Assembly: GCF_042408815.1 (NCBI RefSeq)
Contig: NZ_JBHOQR010000020.1
Coordinates: 1-31,773, forward strand
Length of the DNA: 31,773 bases
Direction of reading: 5' to 3'
From: Thermoflexus sp042408815
Lineage (GTDB): Bacteria; Chloroflexota; Anaerolineae; Thermoflexales; Thermoflexaceae
Shown: piece by piece, positions 14,496 through 21,257 of the stretch
How positions within the stretch are numbered: the first letter of the stretch is position 1
Layout: each line of letters opens with the position of its first letter
The notes under the pieces: generated by a model
Told to the model about the DNA's origin: nothing
What the model saw: the letters and a program-made list of their open reading frames with translations, nothing else
The model's database searches: none
Made by a program: the position numbers and the translations under genes

Positions 14496-15815
14496 ATGTC
14501 GCTCTCTGAAACCCTCCTGGGCATTGGGATCGGCATGGGACTCAGCGGGCTGAGCGCCCTGATCCCCGGCCTCCATCCCTACAACCTGGTCGCCGCCCTG
14601 ACCTTTGGTCTCCAGGGGAACGGGCGGCTTTTCCCCGAAGACCTCGGATTGGGGCTGGGGATCGGCGTCGCTGTGGGATATGCCTTCTTCCACCTGGCCC
14701 CGGCCGTGTTCTATCAGACTCCCGATGAAGGGGCGGCCGGGTTGCTCCTGCCAGCCCAGAAGGCGCTCCGGGAAGGCTGGGGGTTGGAAGCAGTCTGGTG
14801 GTCTGGATGGGGCGCGTGGGGCGCCTTGCTGCTGATGTGCCTTTCCGCTCCCCTCTGGCCGCGCGGATGGGCCGTGTTGCGGACGGTGTTGACGCCGCAT
14901 ATGGGCTGGCTCCTGCTGGCCATTACCGCCTTTATGCTGCTCTCCGAATGGCCCTGGGGCTATGAGCGCCTGCCCACGCCCGGCCAGCGCCTGCGGGCCG
15001 TCTGGCTGCGCCTCGGAGCAGGCCTGCTCACGTTTCTCCTCTCGGGATGGCTGGGCGTTCTCCTCCTCTCCCGGAATCCGTTCACCGGTCCCCTGGCCCA
15101 CCAGCCTCTCGTCCCGGCCTTCCTGGGCCTGTTCACCATCCCCGGGCTCGTGCAGGGGCTGATCGGATCCCGGCCTCCCCAGCCAGCGGCTGGGGAGAAG
15201 CCCCTGTTGCTGGGAGTCTGGATCCGCGGGCTGGGCGCCGGGTTGCTGGGCGGGGCGTTTGCGGTCATCTTCCCGGGCGTGACCGCCGGGATCGGTGGAC
15301 TGCTGGCCGGCCACGCCACCGCCCAGCGGGATGAGCGGGCCTTCCTGGTCTCTCAGGGCGCCGCCCGCGCCTTTTACATCATCGGAAGCTTCTGGTTGCT
15401 CCTCCTGCCGGATGCGCCCACCCAGCGAGGCGGGCTTAGCGCGATGCTGGCGCCCTGGGTGGGGCCTGCCACTCCTGCGCGGTATGCAACCGTGGTTTGG
15501 GCGACGGGACTTGCCGGGGCGATCGCTTTCGGGCTGCTGAGGCCTCTAGCCCGGGGGATGCGGAAGTGGTCAGCGCATCCATCCTGGCGGTGGGCTTACG
15601 CCGGAGCGTTGGGATTCATCCTGCTGAGCACAGGCGCTCTGGGCGGATTTCCGGGAGTCTGTGTCCTCGCGGCCGCTGCCGGCATCGGGTGGCTGCCGGG
15701 GCTCACCGGGAGCCGTCGCCTGAACACCCTGGGGGTGATCTTGATCCCTTTGTTGCTCCGGAGGTTCGGGCTGGAAGAAATGATTGGACAGACGCTGGGG
15801 CTCTATGGATCGTGA
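14496..15815 (+). CDS. TctA/DUF112-like integral membrane transporter
   Basis: A 439-residue membrane protein with about ten helices. It belongs to the TctA group (archaeal-type DUF112), the large membrane subunit family of tripartite tricarboxylate transporters. Two inverted-repeat signatures are visible: IGIGMGLSGLSALIPGLHPY near residue 10 and FAVIFPGVTAGIGGLLAGHA near residue 250. No TctB or periplasmic TctC gene lies beside it; this is usual for the archaeal-like stand-alone group, whose substrate is unknown. A strong AAGGAG is eight bases before the ATG at 14496. It ends a plus-strand set with the folate gene; a carboxylate substrate is the family expectation only. Confidence 0.8.
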   Translation: MSLSETLLGIGIGMGLSGLSALIPGLHPYNLVAALTFGLQGNGRLFPEDLGLGLGIGVAVGYAFFHLAPAVFYQTPDEGAAGLLLPAQKALREGWGLEAVWWSGWGAWGALLLMCLSAPLWPRGWAVLRTVLTPHMGWLLLAITAFMLLSEWPWGYERLPTPGQRLRAVWLRLGAGLLTFLLSGWLGVLLLSRNPFTGPLAHQPLVPAFLGLFTIPGLVQGLIGSRPPQPAAGEKPLLLGVWIRGLGAGLLGGAFAVIFPGVTAGIGGLLAGHATAQRDERAFLVSQGAARAFYIIGSFWLLLLPDAPTQRGGLSAMLAPWVGPATPARYATVVWATGLAGAIAFGLLRPLARGMRKWSAHPSWRWAYAGALGFILLSTGALGGFPGVCVLAAAAGIGWLPGLTGSRRLNTLGVILIPLLLRRFGLEEMIGQTLGLYGS

Positions 15816-15926
15816 TGCGCTTATCCGCACAAGAGTAAAAAACCTTCCGGAGGCTGGGAGCCGACCCACTTCCCAAAGTCCCCGGTAGGAAACCCGCTGG
15901 GGTCCCCTGCGATGAGGCAGCAAACA

Positions 15927-15982
15927 TCTCTCTGCAGGCCATCTGGGCCGCTGCGGTGGGCAGGAAGGCCGGCGCAGAGAGA
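15927..15982. repeat. Inverted repeat between convergent genes
   Basis: TCTCTCTGC (15927-15935) and GCAGAGAGA (15974-15982) are perfect complements around 38 bases that include a further AGGCC/GGCC match. It lies just beyond the stop of the HTH regulator and may fold as the 3' end of that transcript. No T tract. Confidence 0.4.
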
Positions 15983-15984
15983 CC

Positions 15985-16581
15985 TCAAGCGACTTCGGAA
16001 CGGATGCGGTACCGGCAGGCTGGATCGCCGTGGACGATGCATGAGAACCGTTCGGCCGGCGCTCCGAACAGCTCCTCTATTAGCGCGGCATCCAGCGCGC
16101 AGAGCTCCTCTCGCTCCCGGGCGACCTCCAGATAAGGACAGTTCCGGATCTCCACCCGGATTGACCCGTCCTCCGATGCCTCCAGTCGGGCCAGATAGCC
16201 CTTCTCATTTAGGAAAGCGACGGCAGCCGAGAGCCGGTCCCGGCCGATCCTGCCATGGAGATGGGCTTCCTGGCTCATGCGGCAGGCGACCTCTCGGATT
16301 TTGTCCGGGGACACGGTGAGGGGGAGCAGGTGGCGGACCAGCCCTTCGTAGTTTCGGGGGAACAGGCGGTTGGCGGCTTCGGTCAGGGTAAAGACCATGC
16401 GCGGACGACCCCGTCCGTTCCGGAGCGGGCGAACCTCACGGACCAGGCCATCTGCTCGAAGTGCCCGGAGGTGATGCCGGATGGTCACCGTCCGGAGATC
16501 GAGTCGGGCGGCGAGTTCGATGGCGGTGGCTTCCCCTTTCTCGCGCAAAATCTGCAGAATGCGAGTCCGTGTGGCCGACAT
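15985..16581 (-). CDS. HTH transcriptional regulator with four C-terminal cysteines (SufR/ArsR-like)
   Basis: A 198-residue DNA-binding regulator. Residues 1-70 form a winged helix: SATRTRILQILREKGEATAI, the recognition helix in LDLRTVTIRHHLRALRADGL, and the wing with VREVRPLRNGRGRPRMVFTL. The C-terminal half has Cys148, Cys161, Cys181 and Cys189 in NCPYLEVA, LCALDAALIE, SCIVHGDPACRYRI. The first C-x12-C spacing equals that known for the [4Fe-4S] regulator SufR; the later spacings (19 and 7) differ. This suggests an iron-sulfur or metal sensor. ATG 16581 has AGGAGG six bases upstream. It has its own promoter and a palindrome at the transcription start, suggesting autoregulation. No suf genes are in the window. 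Confidence 0.85.
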   Translation of the reverse strand: MSATRTRILQILREKGEATAIELAARLDLRTVTIRHHLRALRADGLVREVRPLRNGRGRPRMVFTLTEAANRLFPRNYEGLVRHLLPLTVSPDKIREVACRMSQEAHLHGRIGRDRLSAAVAFLNEKGYLARLEASEDGSIRVEIRNCPYLEVAREREELCALDAALIEELFGAPAERFSCIVHGDPACRYRIRSEVA

Positions 16582-16654
16582 GGGCCGCCTCCTGAGAGAC
16601 AGGAAGGCTGATGCCTTCCGAGATCTGGCACATCGCCGCCCACTCCGGCCACCC

Positions 16655-16666
16655 TTTCCATGGAAA
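16655..16666. promoter_or_regulatory. 12-bp palindrome, putative autoregulatory operator
   Basis: TTTCCATGGAAA is a perfect palindrome located directly downstream of the -10 box, overlapping the expected transcription start of the regulator gene. That is a repressor-type position. Confidence 0.5.
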
Positions 16667-16696
16667 AGCATAGCTGAAAGCAAAGAAAACTGTCAA
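16667..16696 (-). promoter_or_regulatory. Promoter of the four-cysteine regulator
   Basis: On the minus strand: perfect TTGACA (16696-16691), 18-base spacer, TATGCT (16672-16667). The leader to ATG 16581 is about 80 bases. Confidence 0.72.
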
Positions 16697-16854
16697 CGAA
16701 CGGTGCGTCGCGGTTTAGGGGCTCGGACAGCAGGGAAGACCGGAGGTCAGCGTCTCAGCGGCCTGGGGCGCTGAAGCGTTCCTCCCGCTCAGGAACTCGC
16801 TCCCAATGGTGCAGCTGGCCGTCCGGCAGGAGGCCGCCAGGCGCGGCATGGCGC

Positions 16855-18117
16855 TCATGGCCCTTCGATGAGGACTCGATGGGGATCCACGCGGTTGTTC
16901 AGGGGAGCGATCTCGACGTCTTCGTGGATCAGGCCAGCCCAGAAGTAGAGGGGGTTGCGCGGCGGCACATAGGTGATCCGGATGCAGCCGGTCACGATGG
17001 CTGTCCGGCCCGCCGGCAGATAGTAATACGGCCGTCCATCGATGATTCGCACCTCCAGATCCTCCGGGCGGCCCACCGCCCAGCGGAAGGGGTAGTTCCG
17101 TAGAGAGGTGTCGAAGTCAATGCCCACCCGCCAGGCCCCGGATTCCTCCGCCCAACCCTCGGGGCGGCCCGGCCGCGGCGCGTTAAAGGTCTGATCCAGA
17201 TCATAACACGTCCCAGGGGGCGGCCCGCTGGTCCGGATCGGGACTGAGCCGTAGTTGTGCACGGTCAATGTGAAATAGAGGAAGCCTCCCAGGTTGACGG
17301 GGATGTAGTCGCCGGTTCCGGAGGAGATGTCAGAACGGAACTCCACTCGTCCGTTGAGGATCTCCGCCCGCGGCACGCCGCCCTCGCGGATGGTCAGGGT
17401 CCTGGTCGCCACATCCCGGAGTCCCAGGGCGTCCTCGGCCACAGCGTAGACCGTGTAGGTCCCGTCAGGCGGCGGCTCCTGGCCCCGATCGACACCGGCG
17501 TCGTAATCGAACACATGGCATCCGGCCTCGCCGGGCTTGCGCAGCTGTACTTCCTTGCGGGGAACCGGATAGCGGACGCCATCGGCGCCTTCCAGGTAGA
17601 CGGTGAGCTGCGCCGGCCGGTTGACGCAGACGTTGATCGTGGCCCGGTCGCTCAGACCGTCTCGGTTGGGCGTGATCTCGGGGGGCGAGACGCTGAACCC
17701 GGTGATCTGGAGGGGCTGGGGGTTTGATCCGCGGATGGTGAGGGTGCCGGTGATGCGGGCCGTTTCCGCTGCATCCCGCGCTTCCACCACCCAGGTATAG
17801 CGGCCATCGGGGAGCAGCTGGTTCTCCACCACACCGTTGAACAGCACCTCATATTCCCCCCGGGGTCGGGGTTGTTCCTTCCGGAAATAGTGGGGCGCGC
17901 CATCCGCCCCAAGGAAATAAATCGAGACGGTGGCGTTGCGGCTCAAGGCATAGCGGATCACGACCACATCGTTATGGCCATCGGCGTCCGGCGTCAGCAG
18001 ATCCGGCGTCACCGAGGCCGCACGCAGCAGCGGCGCGGGCTGGCAGGCGGTCAGGAGGGCGAGGGCCAGCCCGGCGCCTATCCAGAACCGAAATCCCGGA
18101 GTGAAGATTCGGAGCAT
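16855..18117 (-). CDS. Lipoprotein with FlgD-like beta-sandwich repeats
   Basis: A 420-residue envelope protein. The signal peptide MLRIFTPGFRFWIGAGLALA is followed by lipobox LLTAC (lipidated Cys25). Two FlgD-ligand/Ig-like repeats are visible: VTPDLLTPDADGHNDVVVIR...LPDGRYTWVVEARD and VSPPEITPNRDGLSDRATIN...PPDGTYTVYAVAEDA. Both have the typical P-N/D-x-D-G Ca-like loop and closing strand. The last 170 residues are another beta-rich region with two cysteines (PGTCYDLD and VTGCIRIT). Known relatives are surface or secretion-associated. An ATG at 18144 would add nine residues and also has a purine-rich site; I prefer 18117 for its compact signal. It follows der by about 50 bases. Function unknown. 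Confidence 0.8.
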   Translation of the reverse strand: MLRIFTPGFRFWIGAGLALALLTACQPAPLLRAASVTPDLLTPDADGHNDVVVIRYALSRNATVSIYFLGADGAPHYFRKEQPRPRGEYEVLFNGVVENQLLPDGRYTWVVEARDAAETARITGTLTIRGSNPQPLQITGFSVSPPEITPNRDGLSDRATINVCVNRPAQLTVYLEGADGVRYPVPRKEVQLRKPGEAGCHVFDYDAGVDRGQEPPPDGTYTVYAVAEDALGLRDVATRTLTIREGGVPRAEILNGRVEFRSDISSGTGDYIPVNLGGFLYFTLTVHNYGSVPIRTSGPPPGTCYDLDQTFNAPRPGRPEGWAEESGAWRVGIDFDTSLRNYPFRWAVGRPEDLEVRIIDGRPYYYLPAGRTAIVTGCIRITYVPPRNPLYFWAGLIHEDVEIAPLNNRVDPHRVLIEGP

Positions 18118-18164
18118 TCGGATTCCATCCTGAGCGGTCTGCATCCAGACTTCCCCCGAACTGG

Positions 18165-19550
18165 CTATGATTCCCGTTCATGGCCCCGGAAGACCAGACG
18201 AAGGGGGGTTCCAGTGAAGGGATACCGGGCGCGGATCCGATTCTCCAGATAGCGCTCATACGAGAAGTGAACCAGATCCGCATCGTTAACGAAGAAGACG
18301 ATCGTCGGCGGATCGGTGCGAGCCTGAGTGACATAATAGATCTTCAGCGGCCGACCTTTTCGAGAGGGTGGGGGCTGTTCCTCCAGCGCCTCGCGGATAA
18401 GCCGGTTCAGCTCGGAGGTGCTCAGGCGCATATGCCGCTCCTGATACACCTGGAGGGCCATGGGGAGCAATCCCGGAACCCCGTAGCCGGTTTTCGCGGA
18501 CACAAAGCGGATCGGCGCGTAGTCCAGGAACTTCAGGGTCTGGCGGATGTGCTGGATGAAGCCGTCCGGCTTCACCCGGGGCCGCCCTTGCTCGTCCAGC
18601 ATCAGGTCCCATTTGTTGACCACCAGGATCACGCTTCGCGCTTCATCCACCGCTATCCCGCCGATCACTGCATCCTGATGGGTGACGCCCTCCCTTGCGT
18701 CCAGAACCAGGAAGACCACATCGCTTCGCTGGATCGCCCGCAGGGCCCGCAGGACGCTGTAGCGTTCAATGCCGGGCTGGATCTGTCCCTTGCGTCGGAT
18801 CCCAGCGGTGTCGATGAGGATGATCTTCCTTCCCTCCCATTCGATCGGCGTATCGATGGCATCCCGGGTGGTCCCCGGGATCGGGCTGACGATCACCCGT
18901 TCCTCGCCCAGGATGGCATTCAGGAGGGAGGATTTCCCGACGTTCGGACGGCCGACGATGGCGATGCGGATCCCCTCTTCCTCCTCCACCTCGGCCAGGC
19001 TCGGGAGGGTGGCGACGATGGCATCCAGGAGCTCGCCGATGCCGGTGCCGTGGAGGGCCGAGATGGGATAGACTTCGCCCAGGCCCAGCCGGTAGAACTC
19101 AACGGCGGCCCCGCGGAGCGTCTCGTTATCGGCCTTGTTCGCCGCCACCAGAACCGGCTTCCGGGTCCGCCGGAGGATTTCGGCCACTGCCTCATCGGCG
19201 GCGGTCAGACCGGCCTGGACGTCGACCACCAGCACCAGGACGTCGGCCTCCGCGATGGCGATCTCCGCCTGGGCCCGGATCTGGGGAATGAAGGCGGCGG
19301 AATCTTCCGCGAGGGGTTGGGCGGGTCGGAGGCCGGCCTCCGCCTTCGGGGGCAACACCTCCAGCCCCCCGGTATCCACCAAGGTGAACGCGAAGCCGTT
19401 CCAGATCACCTCTCCATGAAGGCGATCCCGCGTCGTCCCCGGGCGTTCGTCCACCAGGGCCAAGCGCTGACCGATCAACCGGTTGAAGAGCGAGGATTTG
19501 CCGACGTTGGGTCGCCCGACCAGGGCGACCATCGGCTTCCGGGTCGCCAT
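18165..19550 (-). CDS. der: Ribosome biogenesis GTPase Der (EngA)
   Basis: An essential double GTPase that assists 50S assembly. The 461-residue protein has G domain 1, with GRPNVGKSSLFN (12-23), DTGG and NKAD; an acidic linker near ATLPSLAEVEEEEG; G domain 2, with GRPNVGKSSLLN, DTAGIRRKG and NKWD; and a KH-like C-terminal domain (PPSRKGRPLKIYYVTQA, then FVNDADLVHFSYERYLENRI). Domain 1 contains an insert (LPPKAEAGLRPAQPLAED) between switch regions. The start at 19550 is fixed by the first G1 loop; no good Shine-Dalgarno is present (AAGTGCCATC). Downstream is the lipoprotein. The divergent gene is the nitrilase-like protein. Confidence 0.97.
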   Translation of the reverse strand: MATRKPMVALVGRPNVGKSSLFNRLIGQRLALVDERPGTTRDRLHGEVIWNGFAFTLVDTGGLEVLPPKAEAGLRPAQPLAEDSAAFIPQIRAQAEIAIAEADVLVLVVDVQAGLTAADEAVAEILRRTRKPVLVAANKADNETLRGAAVEFYRLGLGEVYPISALHGTGIGELLDAIVATLPSLAEVEEEEGIRIAIVGRPNVGKSSLLNAILGEERVIVSPIPGTTRDAIDTPIEWEGRKIILIDTAGIRRKGQIQPGIERYSVLRALRAIQRSDVVFLVLDAREGVTHQDAVIGGIAVDEARSVILVVNKWDLMLDEQGRPRVKPDGFIQHIRQTLKFLDYAPIRFVSAKTGYGVPGLLPMALQVYQERHMRLSTSELNRLIREALEEQPPPSRKGRPLKIYYVTQARTDPPTIVFFVNDADLVHFSYERYLENRIRARYPFTGTPLRLVFRGHERES

Positions 19551-19661
19551 GATGGCACTTGGTTCCGTTTACGAAAAAGTTTGGGAAGCCTGTCCCTGAA
19601 CAGGGATCCGGATCGGGTCTTCGCATGCTGCGCGGGGCGCATCGCGCGCAAAGCGCTGCGA

Positions 19662-19691
19662 TGTTCAGGAGGCCCATGGCCTCAGTATAAT
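19662..19691 (+). promoter_or_regulatory. Probable promoter of the nitrilase-like gene
   Basis: A perfect TATAAT at 19686-19691. The -35 region is weak (TGTTCA, 18-base spacing, three of six matches). The -10 is near-symmetric (AGTATAATA), so it could also serve the divergent der gene as TATTATACT. Confidence 0.5.
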
Positions 19692-19774
19692 AGCAGGAGA
19701 TCGGTGGGAACGAAAAGATTCCCATCCCGGCTCGATCCACCGGGGTCGGGCTTCCTAACCTTATGGAGGCTTCG

Positions 19775-20587
19775 ATGCGAGAGATCACGGTTGCTGCGGT
19801 TCAGATGGATGTGCCGTTGAACGCGGTCGAGGATAACGTGGCCCGGATGGCCGAGTGGATCGCCCGGGTTGCCAGCGAGCAGCGGGTCGATCTGATTGTC
19901 TTCCCCGAGCTGGTGACCACCGGCTACGAGTGCGGGGCTCGTTTCACGGAGTGGGCCCAACGCATTCCCGGGCCTTCCACCCATCGCCTCGCCCAGCGGG
20001 CCAGAGAGTTCGGGGTCCACGTGGTGTTCGGGATGGCGGTACGCGAGCGGGTGGAGACCATCCTGTATAACTCCGCGGTGGTGATTGGCCCTGATGGGGA
20101 AACCCTGGGCGCCTATCACAAAGTTCACCTGAAAGGGGAAGAGCGCTTGCTGTTCCGGGGCGGCTATCGGTTCCCGGTTTTCGAGACCGGATTCGGGATG
20201 CTGGGGGTGTTGCTGGGCTGGGATCTTCTGTTCCCTGAGGCCGCCCGGGTTCTGGCGCTGAGCGGGGCGGAGCTCCTGGCGGTCCCCGCCGCCTGGGAAC
20301 AGCCCCTGCGGGAGGAGTGGCGGATCCTGACGCGGGCGCGGGCGCTGGAGAACACGTTCTTTCTGGTGGGTGCGAACCGGGTCGGCAAGGAGGTGACCTA
20401 CGAGTTCGTGGGCGATTCGTTGATCGTTGGGCCTCGGGGTCAGATCTTCGCCTCGCTGGATGAGCCCATCGAGGGCTATGTGGTGGCCCGCATCGATTTA
20501 GAGGAAGTGCGACGACAGCGGGAGGAGCTGCAGGTCCTTCAGGCCCGCCAGCCCAATAGCTACCGTTTGCTGGCGCGGCCGTATTAA
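19775..20587 (+). CDS. Nitrilase-superfamily protein with catalytic Cys replaced by Gly
   Basis: A 270-residue carbon-nitrogen hydrolase fold protein. The usual Glu-Lys-Cys triad is only partly present: Glu45 in LIVFPELVTTGYE and Lys116 in YHKVHLKGEERLL are there. But the ICYDxxFPE block reads LGWDLLFPEAARVL, with Gly148 (codon GGC, 20216-20218) where the nucleophilic Cys should be. The rest of the fold is intact, including WRILTRARALENTFFLVGAN. It is therefore expected to be catalytically dead by the known mechanism, and may bind a ligand or a partner. ATG 19775 has GGAGG five bases upstream; the frame is open to 19763. 73 bases before the phosphatidyltransferase gene, so probably cotranscribed. 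Confidence 0.88.
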   Translation: MREITVAAVQMDVPLNAVEDNVARMAEWIARVASEQRVDLIVFPELVTTGYECGARFTEWAQRIPGPSTHRLAQRAREFGVHVVFGMAVRERVETILYNSAVVIGPDGETLGAYHKVHLKGEERLLFRGGYRFPVFETGFGMLGVLLGWDLLFPEAARVLALSGAELLAVPAAWEQPLREEWRILTRARALENTFFLVGANRVGKEVTYEFVGDSLIVGPRGQIFASLDEPIEGYVVARIDLEEVRRQREELQVLQARQPNSYRLLARPY

Positions 20588-20660
20588 GCGGTCCTCCCCA
20601 TGGAGGTTATCCGGTTCGTGGATCGGCCTTCCCCTCCGCCCGGGATGCAGGAGGAGTGAG

Positions 20661-21257
20661 ATGAACGCGGAACGCTGGCGGGAAGTCGCAGCGCCGTGGC
20701 TGACAGGCCTGGCACGTTTCCTGCATCGGCTGGGGATTCATCCCGATGTCCTCACGGTGCTGGGCTTTCTGTTCAGCTTGGGGGCAGGGCTGCTGACCGG
20801 GCTGGACCTTCGAGGAGGGGCGGCGCTGTTGTGGGTCCTAGGTGGGTTGTGCGATGCGCTGGATGGCGCGCTGGCTCGCCTTTCGGGCAAAGCCTCGCCG
20901 TCGGGGGCGTTTCTGGATTCCACCCTCGATCGCTACAGTGATGCGGCGATTCTCCTGGGCCTGGGGGCAGCCTGGCAGCGGGCCGGCGCCGCGTGGGGAG
21001 GATGGATCGCTGGTGTGGCCCTGCTGGGCGCCCTGATGGTCAGCTACACCCGGGCGCGGGGAGAGGGCCTGGGGATCTCCCTCCGCGAGGGGCTTTTCAC
21101 CCGATTGGAGCGGTTCCTCCTCATTCTGGTCGCGTTGCTCACCGGCTGGTATGGGCCGCTGCTGATCTTGTTCGCTGTCCTCGCTCACCTCACGGCGCTC
21201 CAACGAGCGTGGCGGGCGATACGGGCGCTGAGCCCCTCGGAGCTTCGTCAGCTATGA
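20661..21257 (+). CDS. CDP-alcohol phosphatidyltransferase (PgsA/PIS-like)
   Basis: A 198-residue integral membrane enzyme that transfers a CDP-diacylglycerol (or CDP-archaeol-like) phosphatidyl group to an alcohol. The family signature D-x2-D-G-x2-A-R-x8-G-x3-D-x3-D is complete: Asp65, Asp68, Gly69, Ala72, Arg73, Gly82, Asp86, Asp90 (LCDALDGALARLSGKASPSG, then AFLDSTLD). About five to six hydrophobic helices. The sequence resembles archaetidylinositol- or phosphatidylinositol-phosphate synthases more than PssA, but the acceptor is not settled. GGAGGAG precedes the ATG at 20661. Its stop overlaps the start of the ABC fusion gene by four bases (ATGA), implying translational coupling. Confidence 0.9.
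   Translation: MNAERWREVAAPWLTGLARFLHRLGIHPDVLTVLGFLFSLGAGLLTGLDLRGGAALLWVLGGLCDALDGALARLSGKASPSGAFLDSTLDRYSDAAILLGLGAAWQRAGAAWGGWIAGVALLGALMVSYTRARGEGLGISLREGLFTRLERFLLILVALLTGWYGPLLILFAVLAHLTALQRAWRAIRALSPSELRQL

Noticed and set aside
16715..16858. 47-codon minus-strand frame that starts in the lipoprotein stop codon (ATGA)
   Set aside because: Low-complexity Ser/Ala/Cys composition without motifs; the overlap alone is weak evidence. The opposing 50-codon frame has no good start either.
18180..19820. 546-codon plus-strand frame antisense to der
   Set aside because: Der motifs on the minus strand are unambiguous; this frame has none.
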